From positions 1-56,587 of the forward strand of contig DVHU01000004.1 in the NCBI GenBank assembly GCA_018711815.1: 56,587 nucleotides of DNA, in the 5' to 3' direction. Position 1 is the stretch's first letter; every line of letters starts with the position of its first letter. The stretch is from Candidatus Egerieimonas intestinavium. GTDB lineage: Bacteria > Bacillota > Clostridia > Lachnospirales > Lachnospiraceae. Of this stretch, positions 31,617 through 40,090 are shown one piece after another. Below the pieces are notes generated by a model that was not told the DNA's origin, made no database searches, and saw only the letters and a program-made list of their open reading frames with translations. The translations under genes were made by a program, and so were the position numbers.

Positions 31617-33122
31617 TTACGGTCTCCGCCCCATCAATGTTACACGCTGCAAAACATCCCTGCTGGCCTGGTAGGTATCCTTGTAGAGCTGATAATACTC
31701 TTCATAGACCTCATGCCGTTTGGGATCGGGATATACGATGAAATCCTTATACTTCACTGCCGTCTGACAGCCCTCCTGAATGTCCCGGTAAATACCGGCG
31801 CCCACTCCGGCCGCTATGGCTGCCCCTAATCCTGCCTGCTCCTCTGTGTCCGCCACCTTCAGGGGAATGTTATAAATATCCGCCTGAATCTGCAGCCAGG
31901 GCATACTCCGGGCGCCGCCGCCCGAGGCAATCATGCTGTCCGCCTGAAGTCCCAGTTCCCCGCAGATCTCGATGCACTGATAGAGCGCGTATGCAACTCC
32001 CTCCATCACCGCCCGGGTCATCTGCGGCCGTCCCGTATTCAGGTTCACCCCCAGAAACATCCCGCTCAGATTGGGATTCACATGGGGAGTTCTCTCTCCG
32101 TTGAGGTAAGGGAGAAAGATCACTCCGTCACTTCCCGGTCTGACTTTTGCAACCTGTGCATTTATCTGGTTATAATCAGCTGTCTCAAACAGGCTGTTAA
32201 ACCACTTAAGTGATAGTCCCGCGTTCATGATGGCCCCCATGGTAAACCAGCGGCCTTTCTCATATCCGCAGAAGGTGTTAGTGGAAAGCGCCGGGTTCAT
32301 CGCCGGCCTGTCGCTTTGGAAGGATACCTGTCCGCTGGTGCCGATGTTGGCTGTGGCCATGCCCGGATGGATGGCACCGTTCCCGATGCTCTGCATCACC
32401 TGGTCGCCGCCTCCGGCCACCACCGCCGTCCTGGCAGTCAGTCCTGTCTCCCGGGAAGCCTGGGCACAGACCGTACCCGCCGCCTCCGCCGTGTTGCAGC
32501 ACCGGGGAAAGATCTCCCGGGGTACCCCCACGGCCTCCAGGATCTCCCTGGACCAGCATCCATTTACAATATCAAAAGCCAATGTGGCGGAAGCATCGGA
32601 GTAATCCGTGGAAAGCTCTCCGCTCATTCTGAATTTCAGATAATCCTTGGGAAGACAGACATGTCTCACCCGCTTATAATTCTCCGGCTCATGCTGCCGT
32701 ACCCACAAAAGGGAGGGAAGAAGAAAACCGGTGTAAACCGGGTTCATCACCCACTGGCGGACATGCTCCTCACCCAGAGTCTCCTTCATCCACTGTACCT
32801 GCTCCGCAGAGCGGGCGTCGCAGTGGAGGATCGCCGGGCGAATCACCTGGTAGGACTCATCCAGGAGCACAGCCCCGTGCATCTGTCCGGAGAAGCTGAC
32901 TCCCGCCACCTGATCCGGGGAAACGCCGCTCTCCTTAAGCACACCCTTGATGGTGCTGCAGCAAGCTTCCCACCATTCGCTGGGATCATGCTCCGCAAAG
33001 CCGCCCTGGGGTGAGGCGAACTGATAAGCTTTCGCGCACACTCCCTTTACTTGTCCTTCCTCATCCATCAGCAGTGTTTTCAGACTGGATGTCCCCAAAT
33101 CAACCCCACAAATATATGCCAT
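31617..33122 (-). CDS. xylB: FGGY-family sugar kinase, xylulokinase-like (first)
   Basis: A 501-residue FGGY kinase. GVDLGTSSLKTLL binds ATP phosphates, SGQMHGAV is the xylulokinase-group motif, DYSDASATLAFD and GGGDQVMQSIGNG carry the catalytic Asp, and ASGGGARSMPWLQIQ is the FGGY_C signature. It is first in the transport operon, so it should phosphorylate the imported sugar or its ketose form. Xylulose is the default guess, but tetruloses, ribulose and others are known substrates of this group. Its promoter is about 90 bases upstream. Confidence 0.88.
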   Translation of the reverse strand: MAYICGVDLGTSSLKTLLMDEEGQVKGVCAKAYQFASPQGGFAEHDPSEWWEACCSTIKGVLKESGVSPDQVAGVSFSGQMHGAVLLDESYQVIRPAILHCDARSAEQVQWMKETLGEEHVRQWVMNPVYTGFLLPSLLWVRQHEPENYKRVRHVCLPKDYLKFRMSGELSTDYSDASATLAFDIVNGCWSREILEAVGVPREIFPRCCNTAEAAGTVCAQASRETGLTARTAVVAGGGDQVMQSIGNGAIHPGMATANIGTSGQVSFQSDRPAMNPALSTNTFCGYEKGRWFTMGAIMNAGLSLKWFNSLFETADYNQINAQVAKVRPGSDGVIFLPYLNGERTPHVNPNLSGMFLGVNLNTGRPQMTRAVMEGVAYALYQCIEICGELGLQADSMIASGGGARSMPWLQIQADIYNIPLKVADTEEQAGLGAAIAAGVGAGIYRDIQEGCQTAVKYKDFIVYPDPKRHEVYEEYYQLYKDTYQASRDVLQRVTLMGRRP

Positions 33123-33172
33123 TTATTTTCCTCTTCTTCTATAGTTATGGTCGTTGTCTTCGTTTTTTGGTG

Positions 33173-33193
33173 TTAAGAAATAATCTTTCTTAA
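33173..33193. promoter_or_regulatory. 21-bp palindromic operator in the transporter operon leader
   Basis: TTAAGAAA (33173-33180) and TTTCTTAA (33186-33193) are perfect inverted arms around five bases, about 12 bases after the predicted start. This is a good site for a repressor. It differs from the R1-R4 motif, so a second regulator may be involved. Confidence 0.55.
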
Positions 33194-33211
33194 TTTCCTT
33201 ACTTGAGAAAA

Positions 33212-33240
33212 ATTATAACAGGATTTTCTTTGTTCGTCAA
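33212..33240 (-). promoter_or_regulatory. Sigma-A promoter of the kinase-transporter operon
   Basis: Minus strand TTGACG (33240-33235), 17-base spacer, TATAAT (33217-33212). The leader to the kinase start is about 83 bases. The rest of this roughly 300-base gap (33241-33435) is very A/T-rich; I see no gene in it. Confidence 0.8.
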
Positions 33241-33435
33241 TATGATATAAAATAATTTTTTACATTTATTTCAAGGCATTGTGCATATTTCACAAATTTT
33301 ACCCATGTTTTTTGTGCTTTAATTAGCTTTTATTTAATTATTTTGATTTTTTTGCCCTCCTAAATTTTTCATTTTGCCGACAATCTAATAAAATATTATT
33401 TCACGGCATCAAATTCTCCCCCTTTTAGGCGCAAA

Positions 33436-33473
33436 AAGGCTGCCGCGATTTACTTTCTTATGGCGGCAGCCTT
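33436..33473 (-). terminator. Intrinsic terminator of the second kinase operon
   Basis: AAGGCTGCCGC (33436-33446) and GCGGCAGCCTT (33463-33473) pair perfectly; the minus-strand stem is followed by a TTTTT run. It lies 50 bases after the ADP-dependent kinase gene. Confidence 0.85.
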
Positions 33474-33522
33474 CAAAATATAACTGTGTATTCTGTTTTT
33501 TACACCCTGTTTTCTGATTTTC

Positions 33523-34845
33523 TCAGCGAATAAAGCAGGTGTGCACCCCGGCCACAAAGGTATCCCCCAGGCCGATGGTATACTTGGGATTCTCCAGGTA
33601 TCTGGAGGGCACAAGGCGCACATACTCCGGCGGCGCCAGCTCCTCCAGCTCCGCCGCAAAGGCCAGGCCGTCCTTGCTGAGCTCCATGCAGCCCCGGCTC
33701 TCCTCCAGTTCTTCCAGAGTTCCGTATTTGCCCAGCCGGGCCCGGGTGCCGGACATAAGATTTCCGATGGTGAGTCCCTGCTCCATGTCAATGCCCGGAA
33801 GTTCGCGGCCAAAATACATGGCGTAGTCCTTGGTGTGCAGCACGATTCCCTGGATGGGATACTTCTTCAGCAGCACCCGCAGGGCCTCCAGCACAGAGGG
33901 CAAGCTGTTCTTGGAGAACTCCTTCCCCTCCTTCTGCATCTGTACCTCCAGCTCCTCCTCGTTCATGCCGAAAATATCCGCATAGGGGGCAATCTTCTCA
34001 CAGAGATACTCCTTGACGTTATTATTCATATAGTAGGCTCCCTCAAAATAGAGGATGGCCTGGGGATTTTCCTTCTTCAGGATCGCCAGGTGCGGAGCCA
34101 GCTGAGCCATCCGCTCCCGGATCACCTCCATGTCGATGATGGCGTCAAAGCCCGAGGCCAGATATGCGCTGACCTTGTCTGCCCGGGTATCCCAGTAATT
34201 TAAGAAGTCCTCGGAAATCCTTACGTATTTATGTATGGTGTCGTAGAAGAGAATCAGGCGGTTGGAAACCGGGATCTCATAAGTTTTTCCGTGGATTTCC
34301 AGCTTATCCCCCTTCTGGAACTGCAGAATCAGATGGAATACTGCGTCCTCCAGGGACACGCACTCAGAAATGGGAACGATCTTGTCCCCCTTCACCGCCG
34401 AGGTCCCCGGATTGTCCAGAAGGCTGCATACCTCCCCGGACCAGTCTGTGAGACAGGTAACCACAGGAATCCCCAGGCTTCCCAGGGCGGCGGCTCCCTG
34501 AGCGCAGGTCCCCCCCAGGGCCCCCTCCCCCTGGAAGATCTCATTTAAGGTCTGGCAGACCTTCAGTTCAGTGACATCAATACTTCCTCCCAGCCCCTTG
34601 ATCAGGTAATCGCTGGTGATGCGGGCGAAGCTCTCCATGCTGTCGATGACGTCCCCCTCCTCCATACGAGGCTCTTCCTTCAGATATTTTCGCAGAATCT
34701 CGTTGTAGGCCTTTACATCCCACTGCAAAACCACATCATAGTTGCTGGTGTAGCCAAACACCAGAGTCTTGGGAGATTTTTGGGCTGTCTCCACCTTTTC
34801 CTTCAACTGCTCCAGATACATGCCGTAGTGATCCTGATATGCCAT
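33523..34845 (-). CDS. ADP-dependent phosphofructokinase/glucokinase family sugar kinase
   Basis: A 440-residue ribokinase-superfamily protein of the ADP-dependent PFK/GK type. GALGGTCAQGAAALG is the sugar-binding Gly region, FGMNEEELE carries the NxxE Mg motif, and YTIGLGDTFVAG is the C-terminal anion hole with the catalytic Asp. The family is mostly known from archaea and animals; bacterial members exist, with poorly known substrates. I take the ATG at 34845 (GGAG nine bases before it); an ATG at 34860 lacks a site. It follows the second FGGY kinase by about 17 bases, so the pair may phosphorylate two positions of one sugar, or a sugar and its ketose. Confidence 0.8.
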   Translation of the reverse strand: MAYQDHYGMYLEQLKEKVETAQKSPKTLVFGYTSNYDVVLQWDVKAYNEILRKYLKEEPRMEEGDVIDSMESFARITSDYLIKGLGGSIDVTELKVCQTLNEIFQGEGALGGTCAQGAAALGSLGIPVVTCLTDWSGEVCSLLDNPGTSAVKGDKIVPISECVSLEDAVFHLILQFQKGDKLEIHGKTYEIPVSNRLILFYDTIHKYVRISEDFLNYWDTRADKVSAYLASGFDAIIDMEVIRERMAQLAPHLAILKKENPQAILYFEGAYYMNNNVKEYLCEKIAPYADIFGMNEEELEVQMQKEGKEFSKNSLPSVLEALRVLLKKYPIQGIVLHTKDYAMYFGRELPGIDMEQGLTIGNLMSGTRARLGKYGTLEELEESRGCMELSKDGLAFAAELEELAPPEYVRLVPSRYLENPKYTIGLGDTFVAGVHTCFIR

Positions 34846-34862
34846 TTTTACGCTCTCCATTC

Positions 34863-36335
34863 TTATTCCGTAATTTGATCAAAAATTCCCTTCATGGCCG
34901 GATAAATCTGCGCAAACTTTCTGTAGCGCTCCTCGTATTTGGCGGCCAGCTCCGGCTCCGGTTCCAGGGTGTCCACGATCTCCACGATCTTTTCCGCGGC
35001 CTCCTCCACGGAAGCGTACTCCCCGCAGGCCACCGCCGCCAGCATGGCTCCGCCCAGGGCGGGGCCCTCCTCGGATTTGATCACATCCACCTTGATGTTC
35101 AGCACGTTGGCCACAATCTTCTTCCACAGGGGACTCTTGGCCCCGCCGCCGCAGATATTGGTTCTCTCGATGGAAATGCCCAGGCCCTTGGCGATCTCAA
35201 AGGAGTCCCGGATGGCGAAGGCCACGCCCTCCAGCACCGCCTGGGTCATATCCGCCCGGCTGGTGTCCATGGTCATTCCCACGAAGGTTCCCCGGGCCCG
35301 GGGATTGTTGTGGGGAGACCGCTCTCCCATCAGGTAGGGCAGGAAAAATACCTGGTTTTCTCCCAGCTTTTCAATCTTCGCCTGCTCGCCGCTGTAGTCG
35401 CCGGTGCCGATGATCTCATCCATCCACCATTTGTTGCAGGAGGCGGCGCTGAGCATGCACCCCATCAGGTGATAGCAGCCGTCCGCATGGTCGAAGGCGT
35501 GAAGGCCGTAGGATTTGTCCACGCCGAAGCGGCGGCTGGAGATAAAGATGGTGCCGCTGGTGCCCAGGGAAATGTTGCATTTCCCCTCGCCCACGGTGCC
35601 GGTACCCACGGCCGCCGCCGCGTTGTCCCCGGCTCCTGCGGCCACCCGGCAGCCTGCGGGAAGGCCTAAAGCTTCCGCCGCCTGGGGCATTAAGGTTCCC
35701 ACGGTCTCGTAGCTCTCGTACAGATCCGGCAGCTGCTCCCGGCGCACGCCGCAGATCTCCATCATCTCCCGGGACCAGCACTTGTGCTCCACGTCCAGCA
35801 GCAGCATGCCCGAGGCGTCGGAGTAATCCGTGCAGTGAACTCCGGTGAGCCTGTAGGCCAGGTAGTCCTTGGGCAGCATAATTTTCTCTATCCTTGCAAA
35901 GTTTTCCGGTTCATTTTCCCGCATCCACAGAAGCTTGGGGGCCGTAAAGCCCGTAAAGGCAATATTGGCCGTGTAAGCGGAGAGCTTTTCCTTTCCGATA
36001 ACCTGATTCAGATAGTCGGTCTCCTTCTCCGTGCGGCCGTCGTTCCAGAGGATGGCCGGGCGAATCACCGCGTCATCTTTATCCAGCACCACCAGGCCGT
36101 GCATCTGCCCGCCAAAGCTGATTCCCGCCACCTGGCTTTTGTCGCAATCCGCAGTCAGCTCACGGATGCCTTCCACTGTCTGTTCCCACCAGTCCTCAGG
36201 ATTCTGCTCTGACCAGCCCGGATGGGGAAAGGCCAGGGGATATTCCCGGGAGACAATCTTCACGATCCTGCCGCTGCCTTCCATCAGCAGCAGCTTCACT
36301 GCGGAGGTTCCCAAATCCACACCTATGTACAGCAT
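34863..36335 (-). CDS. xylB: FGGY-family sugar kinase, xylulokinase-like (second)
   Basis: A 490-residue FGGY kinase with GVDLGTSAVKLLL, SFGGQMHGLVVLD, CTDYSDASGMLLLD, GAGDNAAAAVGTG and ICGGGAKSPLWKKI. It is clearly a paralogue of the kinase at 31617-33122, not a recent copy. The MLYIGVD start at 36335 is preceded by AGAAAGGG; the frame is open to 36425 but that part lacks a site and contains the promoter. It heads a two-gene operon with the ADP-dependent kinase. GQMHG is the xylulokinase mark, so D-xylulose is the default substrate. Confidence 0.88.
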   Translation of the reverse strand: MLYIGVDLGTSAVKLLLMEGSGRIVKIVSREYPLAFPHPGWSEQNPEDWWEQTVEGIRELTADCDKSQVAGISFGGQMHGLVVLDKDDAVIRPAILWNDGRTEKETDYLNQVIGKEKLSAYTANIAFTGFTAPKLLWMRENEPENFARIEKIMLPKDYLAYRLTGVHCTDYSDASGMLLLDVEHKCWSREMMEICGVRREQLPDLYESYETVGTLMPQAAEALGLPAGCRVAAGAGDNAAAAVGTGTVGEGKCNISLGTSGTIFISSRRFGVDKSYGLHAFDHADGCYHLMGCMLSAASCNKWWMDEIIGTGDYSGEQAKIEKLGENQVFFLPYLMGERSPHNNPRARGTFVGMTMDTSRADMTQAVLEGVAFAIRDSFEIAKGLGISIERTNICGGGAKSPLWKKIVANVLNIKVDVIKSEEGPALGGAMLAAVACGEYASVEEAAEKIVEIVDTLEPEPELAAKYEERYRKFAQIYPAMKGIFDQITE

Positions 36336-36376
36336 ATCTTCACCCTTTCTCTCTCCTCCGCCTTCTCCCCGGAGAA

Positions 36377-36425
36377 GAAATTTTATTTTTTTGTTTATTA
36401 TATCATGAAATAGTTTTTTATACAA
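36377..36425 (-). promoter_or_regulatory. Promoter of the second kinase operon with the R-type operator core
   Basis: Minus strand TTGTAT (36425-36420), 17 bases, TATAAT (36402-36397). On the plus strand GAAATTTTATTTTTT (36377-36391) repeats 15 bases of the R3 operator core and lies at the expected start point, the same relative place as R1 and R3 at the divergent promoters. Confidence 0.6.
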
Positions 36426-37188
36426 TGGATTCTCCCAGGATTTTCACAAAGAGCAGAGCTAACACCACCAGGATGATGGGCCGCACGATCTTTGTTCCGT
36501 TCTTCATCACCAGGCCGGAGCCCAGGTAATGGCCCAGAATACTGAAAACCGAGGCGCACAGGCCCAGCAGCACCAGCACATTCCCGGAGAACAGGAAGGT
36601 GCCCAGGGCCGAGCAGTTGGAAGCCAGGTTCACCAGCTTCACATTTCCGGAGGCGGTTTTTACATCCATCCCCGCCATGCCCGTAAATACCAGCAGCAGA
36701 AAGGTGCCGGTACCGGGCCCGTAAAATCCGTCGTAGGTGCCGATGAGCAGGGAAGCCACGACCACCACAGCCAGCAGCCTTCTCCGGGAGATACGCCGGA
36801 TTTCCGGCTTCTCCCCAGCTTCCTTCTTCCTGAGCACATAGAAGGCCACCACCGGCAGCACCAGGATCAGCATCCATTTCAGCACCCGGTCGCTGGCGTG
36901 CAGGGCCAGGTTGGCTCCCAGAACCGATCCCACCAGGGCCGCCGCTATCCCCGGAAAAGCCAGCGGCCAGTTTACATACCCATTTTTGCAGTAGCGCACC
37001 GTGGAAATCACCGTCCCCGTGGCCGAGGAAAGCTTGTTGGTGGCGATGGCGTTGTGGATGGGCACCCCCGCCAGCAGATAGGCCGGCAGGGAGATCAGCC
37101 CCCCGCCCCCGGCGATGGCGTCCACAAAGGATGCCAAAAACACCAGCGGACAGACAATAAAAAATGCCCCTAAAGATACTGTTCCCAT
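36418..37188 (-). CDS. TSUP/TauE-SafE-family membrane permease
   Basis: A 256-residue protein with seven or eight helices. FVDAIAGGGGLISLPAYLLAGV near the N-terminus and its repeat GTYDGFYGPGTGTFLLL in the second half are the two TauE motifs. Family members export or import sulfite, sulfoacetate and other organic anions. I use the ATG at 37188, with GGAAGGAGACATAAT before it. It overlaps the promoter of the second kinase operon at its 3' end. The substrate is not shown by the neighbours. Confidence 0.9.
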   Translation of the reverse strand: MGTVSLGAFFIVCPLVFLASFVDAIAGGGGLISLPAYLLAGVPIHNAIATNKLSSATGTVISTVRYCKNGYVNWPLAFPGIAAALVGSVLGANLALHASDRVLKWMLILVLPVVAFYVLRKKEAGEKPEIRRISRRRLLAVVVVASLLIGTYDGFYGPGTGTFLLLVFTGMAGMDVKTASGNVKLVNLASNCSALGTFLFSGNVLVLLGLCASVFSILGHYLGSGLVMKNGTKIVRPIILVVLALLFVKILGESIV

Positions 37189-37301
37189 ATTATGTCTCCT
37201 TCCAAGCAAAAGGCTTCTGCGGCCCGCGGCCGGTCCCGCCTCCTGGCAGGGCTCTCTGCCGCAGGCACAGAAGCCTGCAAATCCATACTAAATTTTCTCC
37301 T

Positions 37302-38162
37302 TTATGCCTGCCCTCTGGCCTCCATGTACTCCTTCAGGGCATCCTTCCAGAACTTGGGCTGCTCAATACCGCTGATGCGCAGCATCATGTTGTCCAGTAC
37401 CGAGTAAGCGGGGCGCATCATGGCATCCATGCTCTCCATAAATACCGGCTGCAGGTCTACCTTCTTGCCCGCCAGCTTCAGGATCTCCTGGGCGAACTCG
37501 TAGCGGCTGCAGTAACCCCGGCAGGTAATGTGGAAGGTGCCGTAGGCACCGGCCTCCAGCAGTCTCCAGATGGTCTTGGCGATCTCGGAAGCGCTGGTGG
37601 GGGAAGCAAACTGCGTGTTGGATATCTTCAGGTGGCTGTGCTCCCCAGCCATCTTCAGCACGCGCTCGATGAAGTTATCCCCTTTTCCGTATACCCAGGA
37701 GCTGCGCACGATCAGGAACTTAGGCGCCATATCCCGCACAAAGGTTTCCCCGGCCAGCTTGGACTTTCCGTATACAGAGCGGGGCATGGTGGCGTCGAAC
37801 TCCGTCAGCTCCTCCTGTCCTGCTCCGGCAAACACGTCGTCCGTGGAAATCTGCACCAGCACCGCTCCCAGCTGGGCTGCCACCATACTCAGATTCCGGG
37901 CGCCCAGAGCGTTTACCTTGAAGGCCTCGTCGCGCCTGCGCTCGCACAGCTCCACGTCGGTCATTCCCGTACAGTTGAAAATGATCTCCGGCTTATTCTC
38001 CTGGGCAAAGGCCATCACCTGGCCGGCGTTGGTCACATCCACCTCCGCCTGACCGGTTCCGGTAAAGGAAATTCCCTTCTCCGTCAAAAGCTCAGCCAGA
38101 GCCGCTCCGATCTGTCCGGATACCCCTACGATCCACATTTTCTTCGTTGTCAAATTCTCCAT
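37302..38162 (-). CDS. rfbD: dTDP-4-dehydrorhamnose reductase-like SDR
   Basis: A 286-residue extended SDR of the RmlD family. GVSGQIGAAL is the NADP(H) site, STDDVF and YGKSKLAGE supply the catalytic Thr and Tyr/Lys, and YCSRYEFAQEIL fits the RmlD C-terminus. The enzyme reduces dTDP-4-keto-6-deoxy-L-mannose to dTDP-L-rhamnose. No rfbA, rfbB or rfbC is near, so it may be part of a scattered pathway or act on a related nucleotide sugar. The gene is 100 bases upstream of aspS on the same strand and in a different operon context. Confidence 0.85.
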   Translation of the reverse strand: MENLTTKKMWIVGVSGQIGAALAELLTEKGISFTGTGQAEVDVTNAGQVMAFAQENKPEIIFNCTGMTDVELCERRRDEAFKVNALGARNLSMVAAQLGAVLVQISTDDVFAGAGQEELTEFDATMPRSVYGKSKLAGETFVRDMAPKFLIVRSSWVYGKGDNFIERVLKMAGEHSHLKISNTQFASPTSASEIAKTIWRLLEAGAYGTFHITCRGYCSRYEFAQEILKLAGKKVDLQPVFMESMDAMMRPAYSVLDNMMLRISGIEQPKFWKDALKEYMEARGQA

Positions 38163-38262
38163 AAAAACCCTCTCCCTAATTTTTATTCATCACCGCCGGC
38201 CGGCGGAAATGTACGTCCTTATCCCGTTCAGGCAGTTCAGGAACCGCCTGTCTGAATGCTGC

Positions 38263-40071
38263 TTATTCCCCTTCCCCAGACTCTTCTTCCGGCAGGCGCA
38301 CCGCCAGGGACAGCTCCTGCAGCTGCTTCTCATCTACCCGGTTGGGGGCCTCGCTCATGAGGCAGGAGGCGTCCTTCACCTTGGGGAAGGCGATTACGTC
38401 CCGGATGCTCTCAGAGCCGGTCATCAGCATGATCATGCGGTCCAGGCCGTAGGCCAGACCTGCGTGGGGCGGAACCCCGTATTTGAAAGCGTTCAGCAGG
38501 AAACCGAACTGCTCATAGGCTTTCTCCATGGTGAAGCCCAGGGCCGCGAACATGCGCTCCTGCACATCGTTCTGGTGGATACGGACGCTTCCGCCCCCCA
38601 GCTCGGTGCCGTTTAACACGATGTCATAAGCCTTGGCCCGCACCCGTCCCGGATCGCTCTCCAGGAAGGGCAGATCCTCCTCCATGGGCATGGTGAAGGG
38701 ATGGTGCATGGCCGTAAACCGCTGCTCCTCCTCGGACCACTCCAGCAGGGGGAACTCTGTCACCCACACAAAGCGGTACTCGTTTTTATCCAGGATATCC
38801 ATCTGCCGGGCCAGCTCCAGCCGCAGAGCCCCCAGGGCCGCCCAGACTACCTTATTCTTATCCGCCGCAAAGAGAAGCAGATCCCCGGGCTCTCCGGCCA
38901 TGGCCTCCACCAGAGCCTTCATCTCCTCCTCAGTCATGAACTTGGCGAAGGAGGACTTCAGGCTGCCGTCCTCATTGACGCACACGTAAGCCAGTCCCTT
39001 GGCGCCGTAATCCTTGGCGAAATCCACCAGCTTGTCAATCTTCTTTCTGGGCATAGCCCCCTGGCCCTTGGCGTTGATGCCGCGGACGCTGCCGCCGGCC
39101 TCCAGGGCGTTCTTAAACACGGCAAAGCCGCAATCCTTCACCACCTCTGACACATCCTTAAGCTCCATGCCGAAGCGCATATCCGGCTTATCGGAGCCGA
39201 AGCGGTCCATGGCCTCCTGCCAGGTGATTCTCTGGATGGGCAGGGAAATCTCCACGCCCAACACCTGCTTCCACAGGTAAGCCAGGAGGCGCTCATTGAC
39301 GTCGATGACGTCATCCACGTCCACAAAAGCCAGCTCCATGTCGATCTGGGTAAACTCCGGCTGACGGTCAGCCCTTAAATCCTCGTCCCGGAAACATCTG
39401 GCCAGCTGCACGTAACGGTCATAGCCAGAACACATCAACAGCTGCTTAAAAATCTGCGGGGACTGGGGCAGGGCGTAAAAATTGCCCGGGTGAACCCGGC
39501 TGGGCACCAGGTAATCTCTGGCTCCCTCCGGGGTGCTCTTGGTCAGCATGGGGGTCTCAATCTCCAGGAAGCCCTCCCCGGCCAGGAACTGCCGGGTCAG
39601 CATGGCCACCTGGCTTCTGAGAATCAGATTTCTCTGCAGATCCGGACGGCGCAGATCCAGATAACGGTATTTCAGCCGAATCTCGTCCTTGGTTTTGGAG
39701 TTTTCCTCAATGGGGAAGGGCGGCGTCTCCGCCTCGGACAGCACGCGCAGGCTGTTTACCCGCACCTCCATCTCCCCGGTGGCCAGGTTCTCGTTGACCG
39801 CCCCCGCCCGCTTCTCCACCAGGCCGGTGACGGCGATGACGAACTCGCTGCGCAGGCGGCCTGCCCGCTCGAAGCCCTCCTGGTCAATGCTGCCGTTCTC
39901 AAAAATCAGCTGCATAATACCGGAGCGGTCCCGCAGGTCCACAAACACGATGCCGCCTTTATTTCTAGCCTTCTGAACCCACCCCATCAGGGTGACGGTG
40001 CTTCCGATCTGCTCTTTGGTCACTTCCCCGCACCGGCAGGTTCTCTTTAATCCCTTCATGGATTCTGCCAT
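38263..40071 (-). CDS. aspS: Aspartyl-tRNA synthetase
   Basis: A 602-residue bacterial-type AspRS: OB-fold anticodon domain (1-110, LMGWVQKARNKGGIVFVDLR), class II core with motif 2 in CFRDEDLRADRQPEFTQID and motif 3 GLAYGLDRMIML, and an inserted GAD domain at about 290-420. It joins Asp to tRNA-Asp; whether it also charges tRNA-Asn cannot be told. The ATG at 40071 follows GGAGGAG. The hisS stop is 19 bases upstream on the same strand, so hisS-aspS is an operon. An upstream extension to 40110 would enter that gap without support. Confidence 0.97.
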   Translation of the reverse strand: MAESMKGLKRTCRCGEVTKEQIGSTVTLMGWVQKARNKGGIVFVDLRDRSGIMQLIFENGSIDQEGFERAGRLRSEFVIAVTGLVEKRAGAVNENLATGEMEVRVNSLRVLSEAETPPFPIEENSKTKDEIRLKYRYLDLRRPDLQRNLILRSQVAMLTRQFLAGEGFLEIETPMLTKSTPEGARDYLVPSRVHPGNFYALPQSPQIFKQLLMCSGYDRYVQLARCFRDEDLRADRQPEFTQIDMELAFVDVDDVIDVNERLLAYLWKQVLGVEISLPIQRITWQEAMDRFGSDKPDMRFGMELKDVSEVVKDCGFAVFKNALEAGGSVRGINAKGQGAMPRKKIDKLVDFAKDYGAKGLAYVCVNEDGSLKSSFAKFMTEEEMKALVEAMAGEPGDLLLFAADKNKVVWAALGALRLELARQMDILDKNEYRFVWVTEFPLLEWSEEEQRFTAMHHPFTMPMEEDLPFLESDPGRVRAKAYDIVLNGTELGGGSVRIHQNDVQERMFAALGFTMEKAYEQFGFLLNAFKYGVPPHAGLAYGLDRMIMLMTGSESIRDVIAFPKVKDASCLMSEAPNRVDEKQLQELSLAVRLPEEESGEGE

Positions 40072-40090
40072 GATGTCTCTCCTCCTCATA

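Noticed and set aside
33241-33435. Hidden small gene or riboswitch in the A/T-rich gap
   Set aside because: No ribosome site with an open frame and no conserved structured element could be recognised.
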